This document shows positions 41,187 through 48,288 of a stretch of DNA of 64,000 bases, one piece after another. The notes under the pieces were generated by a model. That model saw nothing but the letters and a program-made list of their open reading frames with translations, had not been told where the DNA came from and did not search any database. The position numbers and the translations under genes were made by a program. The DNA comes from Candidatus Eisenbergiella intestinipullorum (GTDB lineage: Bacteria > Bacillota > Clostridia > Lachnospirales > Lachnospiraceae), in the NCBI GenBank assembly GCA_019119815.1, contig DWWH01000033.1:1-64000 (forward strand), given 5' to 3'. Position 1 is the stretch's first letter. The number at the start of each line of letters is the position of its first letter.

Positions 41187-42182
41187 ATGAAGAAAAAAAT
41201 ATTATCCTTCCTCCTCCCGCTTCTCTTCCTTCTGCTTCTCTCCACAGCCGGGATCTTTCTGTTTCTTTTCAGAGATCCCCCTTTCCTGCGTGCCTCCGGG
41301 CCTGTTCCCGTCTCCGCTGCCCGTCCCGCAGAAGCCGTCAATCCCTATGCTTCTCTCAGCGTCCCCTCCTGCATCACGCGGATCGGAACGGATTATTTCA
41401 TCGTGGATACCTATCACGATCAGATCCTCTTCAGCGACAGCCTGAGCCGTCCGCTGAACGAATGGCAGGTGGCGACGGATCAGATCACGCGCGGGCATAC
41501 CATTGCCGGAGACGGAACGGTATATCTGGCTGACGATACGGAAAACGACCGGATCCTGATCCTGGAAAAGAAGGACGGCTCCTTCCTTCTTACGCAGGAG
41601 TTTACCGGCATCGGGACCCGCCCCCACTATGTGGTCTATGATGAGAGGACCAAGCGCTTCTATGCCTACAGCTCCATGACCGGGGAGCTGTATGTGTTCC
41701 GCAGGCAGCGCAATTCCTCCCGGGTGGTTCTGGAGGACGTCCGCAGCATCGAAAAGCTGAACGGCGTCTATGTGCGCTCCTTCACCATCATGGGCGATGA
41801 GATCTGTTTCGTCTCCGGCAATTCCAGCATCATCCGGGCAAGGCTGAAGGATCTTTCCATCCTGGAGGAATACCCTGTCACCCCCGAGATCGCGGGAATG
41901 GTCCAGCTGGAAAAGATCCAGGACTACTACTACATCACGGTTTCCACCGACGCTGCGGGCAGTCAGGATTATGCCACCATTCTGCGCACAAAGGACCTGC
42001 ATTCTCTTGCCGCCGGAGAATATGAAGATATTTATTCCTGTTTTGTGGGCGGCGGAACGCCCTATTATATGGGAAATTTTGACGGACACTATTACCTGAC
42101 GGAGCACCGGATCCCCGGCTGCTCCATCTGGCAGTTCGATGTGATCGAAAACGAGATCAGGAATGTGACTCTGCTGTATTGA
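41187..42182 (+). CDS. Exported propeller-like protein of unknown function
   Basis: A 331-residue protein starting MKKKILSFLLPLLFLLLLST, a signal anchor or signal peptide, followed by an external domain. Repeating short blocks such as ITRIGTDYFIVDTYHDQILF, GDGTVYLADDTENDRILIL and RPHYVVYDERTKRFYAYSSM suggest a beta-propeller of NHL/six-bladed type. I do not recognise a specific family. A TATACT -10 lies at about 41133 between this gene and the divergent kinase-like gene. Its 3' end overlaps the convergent DMT gene by 26 bp. The ribosome site (AAAGGGG) is 13 bases away, a weak point for the start. Confidence 0.75.
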   Translation: MKKKILSFLLPLLFLLLLSTAGIFLFLFRDPPFLRASGPVPVSAARPAEAVNPYASLSVPSCITRIGTDYFIVDTYHDQILFSDSLSRPLNEWQVATDQITRGHTIAGDGTVYLADDTENDRILILEKKDGSFLLTQEFTGIGTRPHYVVYDERTKRFYAYSSMTGELYVFRRQRNSSRVVLEDVRSIEKLNGVYVRSFTIMGDEICFVSGNSSIIRARLKDLSILEEYPVTPEIAGMVQLEKIQDYYYITVSTDAAGSQDYATILRTKDLHSLAAGEYEDIYSCFVGGGTPYYMGNFDGHYYLTEHRIPGCSIWQFDVIENEIRNVTLLY

Positions 42183-43113
42183 CGACCAGGATCCCGGCGC
42201 AGACCAAGAGCAGCGCCAGAAGGGCAGGCCAGCCGAAGGCCTGGCTGCCTTCTCCCAGAAGCAGGGCAGACAGGAAGAAGCTGAACACGGGATTCATGAA
42301 GCCGAATACGGCGACGCGGCCGACCGGATTGTATTTGAGCAGGATGCCCCAGAGCGTATAGGCAGCTGCCGAAATAAGTCCCATATAAAGAAGCAGCACC
42401 CAGCCGCCGGCGGGAATACCCGTCAGGCTCACCCGGCCGCCGCAGGCAAGCCCTGCCGCGGTAAGGATGATCCCGCCGCAGAGGAACTGATAGCCGCTCA
42501 GGACCACCGGATCCTCCTTTCCGGAATATTTCTTGATGAGGCCGGAGGAAAGGGCATAACTCAAGGATGAAAGCAGGATGAAGCCCTCTCCCAGAAAGGA
42601 TATGCTCATATCTACGCTGTTTCCGGCCACATTGACGACAGCTACTCCCGCGAATCCCACCGCGCAGCCCAGAAGCTTTCTCAGGGTGAGCCTTTCCATA
42701 TGAAAGACGACAACTGCGATAAAGATGGCGAAAAATACGTTGGAGCCTCCGATGACGGCCGCCTTCACTCCGGTGGTATGCGCCAGTCCGACATAGTAAA
42801 ACACATACTGGGCCACCGTCTGCACCATGGCAAGCTTCAGGATCATGGGAAAAGCCGCCTTCCCGGGCCTGAGCAGCCCTCCGCCTTTTTCCCTGCGGTT
42901 CAGAAAGCTTCCCGCCAGAATGACCATCACTCCCGCCAGCATAAAGCGCATCCCGGCGAATACGATCTGCGCCATGCTGTCGGCGGCGCCGATCTCAAAC
43001 AGCCGGTAGCCGATCTTGATGCTCGGAGCAGCGCTTCCCCACAAAAAACAGCAGATCAGGGCGCAGCCAAAGACCACGCCCATCCTGCTCATACGTTGTT
43101 CAGCGTTATTCAT
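42157..43113 (-). CDS. EamA/DMT-family transporter
   Basis: A 318-residue membrane protein with ten predicted helices in two EamA repeats. The start MNNAEQRMSRMGVVFGCALI is chosen for GGAGG 5 bases upstream. Repeat 1 begins ALICCFLWGSAAPSIKIGYR and includes HTTGVKAAVIGGSNVFFAIF; repeat 2 includes GEGFILLSSLSYALSSGLIK and ends LLLGEGSQAFGWPALLALLL. DMT proteins export or import amino acids and other metabolites; the substrate cannot be told. The gene is convergent with, and overlaps, the exported propeller-like gene. Confidence 0.94.
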   Translation of the reverse strand: MNNAEQRMSRMGVVFGCALICCFLWGSAAPSIKIGYRLFEIGAADSMAQIVFAGMRFMLAGVMVILAGSFLNRREKGGGLLRPGKAAFPMILKLAMVQTVAQYVFYYVGLAHTTGVKAAVIGGSNVFFAIFIAVVVFHMERLTLRKLLGCAVGFAGVAVVNVAGNSVDMSISFLGEGFILLSSLSYALSSGLIKKYSGKEDPVVLSGYQFLCGGIILTAAGLACGGRVSLTGIPAGGWVLLLYMGLISAAAYTLWGILLKYNPVGRVAVFGFMNPVFSFFLSALLLGEGSQAFGWPALLALLLVCAGILVVNTAESHS

Positions 43114-43159
43114 GTTTACCTCCATGCCGAAGCGGCACAAATCCGAATTGAAAAATGCG

Positions 43160-43999
43160 TCATTGAGCGCACTTTCCCGTCTTTTCCTCCGCCTCCAGAT
43201 ACTTTTCTCTCAGGCGTGTCCGCGCTTCCCTGTCCAGCCCCATCTCCCGCTCCAGAAATGCGTCCATGCTCCCATAGTCCGCCAGGATCTCATTCTGAAC
43301 GCTGCGCAGATAGGAATCCTGCACCTGCATCAGGCTGCGCAGACATTCCAGGAGCCTTTCATCCGGGATCCGCGCTCTGATCCTGGCCAGCTCCTTGTCC
43401 ACCACTGCTCCGGTCAGCTCGTTCACCAGCCTGTAATCCTCATAAATGGTTTCCTCCGGCACATCCAGAGCCCACAGAAGGAACGCCGTTCCGACTCCGA
43501 CCCGGTCCTTGCCTGCGCTGCAGTGCCACAGTACGGCTCCTCGCTCCTGCTCCAAAAGCACGTCAAAAAAGCGGCGGTACTGCCTGCGGCAATATTCCTG
43601 CTTCACCATGCTCCGGTACAGACCCTGCATGTATTCTGCCGCTGCGTCCACTCCGCTGTCCAGCTTCTCTGCCAAAAGCTTCAGCATTCTTTTTTCTGAT
43701 TCCCTGTCTCTGGTAATTCCTACGGAAAGCTCGTCCAGTATGGGAATTTCCACATAGGCTACCCCTTCCGGAACAGGATCCGGATTTTCTTCCTTCTCCT
43801 TCTCTGTCCTGAAATCCACGATCGTACACAGGTCATACTCCTTTCTGAGCACACCGGCATCCTTTTGCGTCATTCCCGCGAGCTGGCCGCTCCTGATCAG
43901 CCTGTGCGGGCGGATCCTTCGTCCGTCCGACGTTCTGATCCCTCCCAGATCCCTTGTGTTATAAAGCCCTTCCAGAGCTATCCGTCCTGCTTCCTTCAT
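43160..43999 (-). CDS. Tyrosine-protein phosphatase (PtpB/SiwB type)
   Basis: A 279-residue phosphatase of the tyrosine/dual-specificity class common in Firmicutes. It starts MKEAGRIALEGLYNTRDLGG, with the family's NxRDLGG block, then RLIRSGQL, CTIVDFRTEKEKEENPDP, and the P-loop VLWHCSAGKDRVGVGTAFLL with nucleophile Cys160 and Arg166. The Lys in HCSAGKDR matches lipid or phosphotyrosine phosphatases of the PtpB branch. The C-terminal half is helical (ERLLECLRSLMQVQDSYLRS). It is upstream of the DMT transporter gene by 46 bp on the same strand. No kinase partner is nearby. Confidence 0.92.
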   Translation of the reverse strand: MKEAGRIALEGLYNTRDLGGIRTSDGRRIRPHRLIRSGQLAGMTQKDAGVLRKEYDLCTIVDFRTEKEKEENPDPVPEGVAYVEIPILDELSVGITRDRESEKRMLKLLAEKLDSGVDAAAEYMQGLYRSMVKQEYCRRQYRRFFDVLLEQERGAVLWHCSAGKDRVGVGTAFLLWALDVPEETIYEDYRLVNELTGAVVDKELARIRARIPDERLLECLRSLMQVQDSYLRSVQNEILADYGSMDAFLEREMGLDREARTRLREKYLEAEEKTGKCAQ

Positions 44000-44102
44000 A
44001 TCCTGATCCTTCCTTCATCCGCTGCCAGAAGGAGGATTCCAGGATCTCCTTCCGCCGTTGTCAGGCACTGCCCGCTTCTCTATTTTATCTCAGTCAGGCC
44101 AT

Positions 44103-44597
44103 TCAGGAAAGATATTTTTCACCTCTGTCTGTAAAATAAGCCGTAAGTCTGGCAATAAACTCCGAATTGGTCGGCCTTCTGCTCTCCGTCCGGCTGCAGC
44201 CGAACAGCATTTTCTGCGCCTTCTCATCTCCTCTTTCCCATGCCGTCTTAATGGCATGCCGGATCGCATGCTCTACAGTCTGCGCGGATGAGCGATAGAC
44301 TCGTGCAATATCCGGATACAGCCGCTTCGTCACTCCGTCCAGTTCCTCCGTGCTCTGAACGCACAGGTCGATGGCTGTTTTCAGATACTGGTATCCCTTC
44401 AGGTGAGAGGGAACACCAAGCAAAGACAGCATCCGCTCCATGTCCTTCGTAAGAAGTCCGCCGTCTCCTCTTTCATCCATATATGGCGTTCCGGAGGACA
44501 GGATGATCCTCAGATCTTCGTCTTCTTTTATCATCTGGGTAAGATGATAAATATGCGACTGACTACAATCGGTTACCGATACCCACATCAAACTCAT
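44103..44597 (-). CDS. Spo0A C-terminal-domain protein lacking a receiver
   Basis: A 164-residue protein starting MSLMWVSVTDCSQSHIYHLT; GAGAGGAGA lies just upstream. Residues about 55-158 match the Spo0A DNA-binding effector domain: MLSLLGVPSHLKGYQYLKTA, TKRLYPDIARVYRSSAQTVE, HAIRHAIKTAWERGDE, FGCSRTESRRPTNSEFIARL. The normal N-terminal receiver with its phospho-aspartate is absent, replaced by about 50 unrelated residues. It is therefore not the master sporulation regulator but a paralogue that may bind 0A-like boxes without phosphorylation, or be controlled by its short N-terminus. Its leader has a dyad suggesting autoregulation. Confidence 0.88.
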   Translation of the reverse strand: MSLMWVSVTDCSQSHIYHLTQMIKEDEDLRIILSSGTPYMDERGDGGLLTKDMERMLSLLGVPSHLKGYQYLKTAIDLCVQSTEELDGVTKRLYPDIARVYRSSAQTVEHAIRHAIKTAWERGDEKAQKMLFGCSRTESRRPTNSEFIARLTAYFTDRGEKYLS

Positions 44598-44619
44598 ATG
44601 ATCTCTCCTCTCAAAAGAA

Positions 44620-44689
44620 GTATACAACACTTTTGTGTATACAACTTATTATTCATCCGATATTCTAGCAGAAAATTTATATTTGTAAA
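44620..44689 (-). promoter_or_regulatory. Promoter and dyad of the Spo0A-like gene
   Basis: On the minus strand TTTACA (44689-44684), 16 bases, TAGAAT (44667-44662). Between start point and ribosome site lies a dyad with GTATAC at 44620-44625 and again at 44637-44642, flanking TGTG/ACAC bases. It is a plausible operator. The remaining AT-rich stretch to 44823 shows no gene. Confidence 0.6.
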
Positions 44690-44833
44690 GATATTACATG
44701 GCACAATTTTATAAAGTTTATAATTTATTCAGAATTTCTCAAAATTATATTTTTTTTAAACTATTTAACAAATAAGGCGGTCAGCCGTCCCCCTTCCGCC
44801 TGTTTCCAATCCCATCCGCGCCGCCGGGCAGCG

Positions 44834-44966
44834 TTACAGCTCAGCCTTCGGAAGAGCTGTAACGGCATCCGGCCTTTCCAAGCGCTTCGCGCCAGGCCGG
44901 ATGCTTCCGGCCGGTCTGTTTTCGTACGGTCTGCGCAGGGAATGCGCAGACCTGACTGAGCAGTAA
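44834..44966 (+). mobile_element. Structured 133-bp repeat element, copy 3
   Basis: Third copy, same orientation as the others, with ends TTAC...GTAA and both internal hairpins. It is flanked by perfect 10-bp direct repeats CCGGGCAGCG (44824-44833 and 44967-44976). The target before insertion was itself a GCCGC/GCGGC hairpin. It ends 30 bp before the -35 of the FAD oxidoreductase promoter. Confidence 0.87.
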
Positions 44967-44996
44967 CCGGGCAGCGGCCTTCTTCGCTCTTTCTAT

Positions 44997-45025
44997 TTGA
45001 ATTCACAGGACAGATATGATAAGAT
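44997..45025 (+). promoter_or_regulatory. Promoter of FAD oxidoreductase gene
   Basis: TTGAAT (44997-45002), 17 bases, TAAGAT (45020-45025). Confidence 0.7.
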
Positions 45026-45100
45026 GAAAACAATGATCATTCAACAGCGGCGCCTGTGCGGCAGGTCCGGATGCGCGCCCGGAAAGGAATCCGAATTCTT

Positions 45101-46672
45101 ATGAGAAAAGCTCTGATCATCGGAGGCGGTCCGGCTGGCCTGACAGCTGCCTATGAATTGTTGAAGGCTTCTGAAACAGATTCGTCCGCTGAAAAATTTG
45201 AAGTCATCGTTTTTGAAGAAAGCGGCCAGCTCGGAGGGATCTCCAAGACGGTGGAATATAACGGCAACCGCATGGACATGGGCGGCCACCGCTTTTTTTC
45301 CAAGGATCCGAAGGTGAACGAATGGTGGAATCAGATGCTTCCGCTTCAGGGCGCGCCCGCCTATGACGACATCGTCCTGAAACGCGCCCCTCATCTGGAA
45401 GCCGGCGGTCCCGATCCGGAAAAGACGGACCGGGTCATGCTCACCAGAAACCGGGTATCCCGCATTTATTTCGACCGGAAATTTTTTGACTACCCGATCA
45501 CCCTGAAATGGGAAACCTTTAAAAACATGGGGCTGATCACCACCATCCAGGCAGGAGCCAGCTACATGGCCAGTGTCCTGCACAAGCGGAAGGAAAACTC
45601 CCTGGAGGACTTCTACATCAACCGTTTCGGGAAAAAGCTCTACTCCATGTTTTTTGAAAAATATACGGAAAATCTCTGGGGAAGAAGTCCTTCGGAAATC
45701 GATCCCAACTGGGGCGCCCAGCGCGTGAAGGGCCTGTCCGTTATGGCGATCCTTTCGGACATGTTCCGCAAGCTCCTTCCCGGCAAAAAAACCGGACATG
45801 TGGAAACCTCCCTCATCGAGGAGTTCAGTTATCCCAAGCTCGGCCCCGGACAGCTCTGGGACGTGACCGGAGCCGAAGTCGAGAAAATGGGCGGCCGGAT
45901 CCTGAGAAACTGCCGGGTAGTGCGCCTGCACCGGGATGAGAAAAATCACCTCACCAGCCTCACCTATGTAAAGGACGGCCGGGAATATGAGGAAACCGGA
46001 GATATTTTCATCTCCTCCATGCCCATCAAGGATCTGGTGGGCGGCATGAACGACGTACCTGAACGGAAAGCCGCCATCGCCGCTGGCCTTCCCTACCGCG
46101 ATTATATGACCCTGGGCGTCCTGGTCCCGAAGCTGAATCTGGTTAATAAGACCAAAATGAAAACCATCAGCGACATCGTTCCGGACGACTGGATCTACGT
46201 TCATGACCGCACCGTACAGATGGGCCGCTTCCAGATCTACAACAACTGGTCCCCCTACATGGTAAAGGATCTGCACAACACCGTCTGGGTCGGCCTGGAA
46301 TATTTCTGCACGGAGGGCGATTCTCTCTGGAACATGTCCGAGAAGGAATTCTCTGACTTTGCTGTTTCCGAAATGGTAAAAATGGGCCTGATCGACAGCC
46401 CGGACGTGGTTCTCGATACCCACATGGAAAAGGTAAAAAAGGCTTACCCCGCTTACTTTGACACCTACAGGGATATGGACGTGCTGCGCGCATGGCTGGA
46501 TTCCATCGACAACCTCTACTGCGTGGGAAGGAACGGCCAGCACCGTTACAATAATATTGACCATTCCATGGTAACCTCCTTCGAGACGGTGAAAAACATC
46601 CTGAACGGCGTCCGCTCCCGGGACAACATCTGGAACGTGAATACGGAGAAGGAGTATCTGGAAGGGAAATAA
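45101..46672 (+). CDS. NAD(P)/FAD-dependent oxidoreductase (UDP-galactopyranose-mutase/amine-oxidase fold)
   Basis: A 523-residue flavoprotein starting [20 protein letters not shown], where GGGPAG is the dinucleotide-binding loop; the frame upstream to 45056 has no good ribosome site. [20 protein letters not shown] and [20 protein letters not shown] are typical of a branch often linked with cell-surface sugar biosynthesis. The C-terminal FAD segment is [20 protein letters not shown]. The family is secure; the reaction is not, since mutases, desaturases and amine oxidases share the fold. It is followed after 2 bp by a DinB-type protein, probably one operon. Confidence 0.88.
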   Translation: MRKALIIGGGPAGLTAAYELLKASETDSSAEKFEVIVFEESGQLGGISKTVEYNGNRMDMGGHRFFSKDPKVNEWWNQMLPLQGAPAYDDIVLKRAPHLEAGGPDPEKTDRVMLTRNRVSRIYFDRKFFDYPITLKWETFKNMGLITTIQAGASYMASVLHKRKENSLEDFYINRFGKKLYSMFFEKYTENLWGRSPSEIDPNWGAQRVKGLSVMAILSDMFRKLLPGKKTGHVETSLIEEFSYPKLGPGQLWDVTGAEVEKMGGRILRNCRVVRLHRDEKNHLTSLTYVKDGREYEETGDIFISSMPIKDLVGGMNDVPERKAAIAAGLPYRDYMTLGVLVPKLNLVNKTKMKTISDIVPDDWIYVHDRTVQMGRFQIYNNWSPYMVKDLHNTVWVGLEYFCTEGDSLWNMSEKEFSDFAVSEMVKMGLIDSPDVVLDTHMEKVKKAYPAYFDTYRDMDVLRAWLDSIDNLYCVGRNGQHRYNNIDHSMVTSFETVKNILNGVRSRDNIWNVNTEKEYLEGK

Positions 46673-46674
46673 GC

Positions 46675-47196
46675 ATGGATCAGAATACGCTCACCGCCAT
46701 TATTGAAGAACAGACCAGGCGCGCTTTATGGGAAGTGAAAAATATCATTTCCTGCATCCCTGATGAGCTATGGAACAAAAGCTACTGCGAAATGCCCTGC
46801 TGGAAACACGTTTATCATATGCTCCATTCCCTGGACCTGTGGTATATCAATCCGAGAGACAGACATTTTAAAGAACCGGCCATCCACGAAAAGGATCTGA
46901 ACAATCTCGATGTGGTTTCTTCCAAAAGCCTCACCCGGGAAGAGATCGATTCCTATTTTTCCGGAATCGAGGGCAAAATCCTGGCATACCTGTCAGAACT
47001 GACAGATGAACAGCTGCTGGAATATCCTGCGGACTGTGAATACAGCAGATTCACCCTCATTCTGGCGCAGTTCCGCCACCTCCATTCCCACATGGGTATG
47101 TTGATGGGGTTTATCATTGATGATACGGGGTTATGGCCCAGAGTGCTCGGCCTGGAAAATCCTTTTCCTGAAGGGAAATATAATAAGTATCTGTAA
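46675..47196 (+). CDS. DinB-superfamily protein
   Basis: A 173-residue four-helix protein. The putative metal-binding histidines lie in CWKHVYHMLHSLDLWYI (about residue 40-56) and in ILAQFRHLHSHMGMLMGFI (about 120-140), the normal DinB spacing. DinB-like enzymes act as thiol-dependent transferases or hydrolases or have no known role. The gene follows the oxidoreductase by 2 bp and has GGAAGGG close to its ATG, so both are co-expressed. A strong terminator follows. Confidence 0.85.
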   Translation: MDQNTLTAIIEEQTRRALWEVKNIISCIPDELWNKSYCEMPCWKHVYHMLHSLDLWYINPRDRHFKEPAIHEKDLNNLDVVSSKSLTREEIDSYFSGIEGKILAYLSELTDEQLLEYPADCEYSRFTLILAQFRHLHSHMGMLMGFIIDDTGLWPRVLGLENPFPEGKYNKYL

Positions 47197-47233
47197 ATAC
47201 AAATGCCGTCTTTTACAAGCAAAATACAAAATT

Positions 47234-47277
47234 CCCTCCCGCTTTTCTGAACATGGAACTGCGGGAGGGATGTTTTT
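47234..47277 (+). terminator. Rho-independent terminator after dinB-like gene
   Basis: CCCTCCCGC (47234-47242) pairs with GCGGGAGGG (47261-47269), followed by ATGTTTTT. Confidence 0.88.
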
Positions 47278-47305
47278 ATCATCTGAATACTATCTGTCAC
47301 CGTTT

Positions 47306-47413
47306 CTATTTCAGCCATTTTTTCAGCCTGCTTTTTACTTTCTCCTCAATTTCTGCCCTGATGGCTTCTGACCGGGAAGGGTCAAGCTTCACTGCGGCAG
47401 CCACAGCCAGGAT
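47306..47413 (-). pseudogene. Possible coding remnant behind the HTH gene
   Basis: Directly after the TAA of the HTH gene, in the same frame, 35 further codons are open: a segment reading AAAVKLDPSRSEAIRAEIEE followed by a Lys-rich end and TAG. Its composition is protein-like (helical, charged). It could be an extension lost by a nonsense mutation, the remnant of a partner gene, or a tiny separate ORF starting at a GTG. There is no clear ribosome site. Confidence 0.3.
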
Positions 47414-47752
47414 TTATTTTCCCTCATTGATAACCTCCTCTATGGACGCATATCCCTTTCTGGCAAACAGACTCTCGAAATCGTCTTCGCACCCAAGAGC
47501 AAACGCGATTTTCACCAGCGAAGTCAGGGATACTTCGCCGGTACGCTCGAAGCGTTTGATCGAGCCGAGACTCACGTCTGAGTATTTTGCCAGCTGTACC
47601 TGCGTGATCTTCTTTTCCTTCCTTCTCTGCCGCATCCGCTTTGTGATGCCCTTATTCACTTCATCCGGGGATTTCAGAAAATCAAAGGAAGAGGCCCAAA
47701 CCGGCATGCACCGACAGGCCCCTTCCTTTTCTTCAGGTTCTCTGTTTTTCAT
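47414..47752 (-). CDS. XRE/HipB-like helix-turn-helix protein
   Basis: A 112-residue protein with a C-terminal HTH: RRKEKKITQVQLAKYSDVSL then GSIKRFERTGEVSLTSLVKI, followed by the tail FALGCEDDFESLFARKGYAS ending EEVINEGK. This tail is common in HTH proteins encoded next to HipA-type toxins, but no hipA gene is found here. It begins 24 bp after the V-ATPase K gene on the same strand and may be read through from that operon. GGAG stands close to the ATG. Confidence 0.85.
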   Translation of the reverse strand: MKNREPEEKEGACRCMPVWASSFDFLKSPDEVNKGITKRMRQRRKEKKITQVQLAKYSDVSLGSIKRFERTGEVSLTSLVKIAFALGCEDDFESLFARKGYASIEEVINEGK

Positions 47753-47776
47753 ACTCTCCGGCCGGACCAGCGGATG

Positions 47777-48202
47777 CTATCCAAGGGCAACCATACTGAA
47801 TACCAACACGAACAGAGCAATGGTTTCGCAAAGACCGACAACGGTAATGTACTGCGCAAAGCCCTTTCCCGTTTCAGCCATGGCGTCTGCGCCTGCCGCG
47901 CCGGCTTTTCCCTGAATAATAGCGGAAAAAGCGATCGCCACGCCGGCCCCGATACCCATGCAAAGCTTCAGCAGGGGATCCGCGCCGGAGCCCTGCATGG
48001 TCTGCATCAGGAGGAAACCGTAAATCGTCTGTGTCAGGGGCGCGCCCGCAAAGGAAGTGAGAATAAAGGGCGCTGCCTTATTGCTCATGTAGCATTTCTT
48101 CCATGCCCCGATACAGGTGGTTCCCGCGATCACAACGCCAATACATGAACCGATCGCTGCGATGCTCATACATAATCCTGTTCCAATTAATCCGATGTCC
48201 AT
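47777..48202 (-). CDS. ntpK: V-type ATPase subunit K (rotor ring proteolipid)
   Basis: A 141-residue protein of four helices, the duplicated proteolipid forming the membrane ring. It starts MDIGLIGTGLCMSIAAIGSC with AGGAG 8 bases upstream; the longer frame is spurious. The ion-binding residues equivalent to those of the Enterococcus sodium ATPase are present: Thr57-Gln58 in APLTQTIYGF, Gln97 in AIIQGKAGAAG and Glu126-Thr127 in GLCETIAL. This set suggests sodium rather than proton transport, an inference from family knowledge. It is the last V-ATPase gene of the operon, 87 bp after subunit I. Confidence 0.96.
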   Translation of the reverse strand: MDIGLIGTGLCMSIAAIGSCIGVVIAGTTCIGAWKKCYMSNKAAPFILTSFAGAPLTQTIYGFLLMQTMQGSGADPLLKLCMGIGAGVAIAFSAIIQGKAGAAGADAMAETGKGFAQYITVVGLCETIALFVLVFSMVALG

Positions 48203-48288
48203 AATTAAATCTCCTTTTTTTAATTTATAACGGTTCCGGACGGCGTATCTTTTTCCCCTGTTTTCCCGCCGTCCTGAACGGTTACGTT

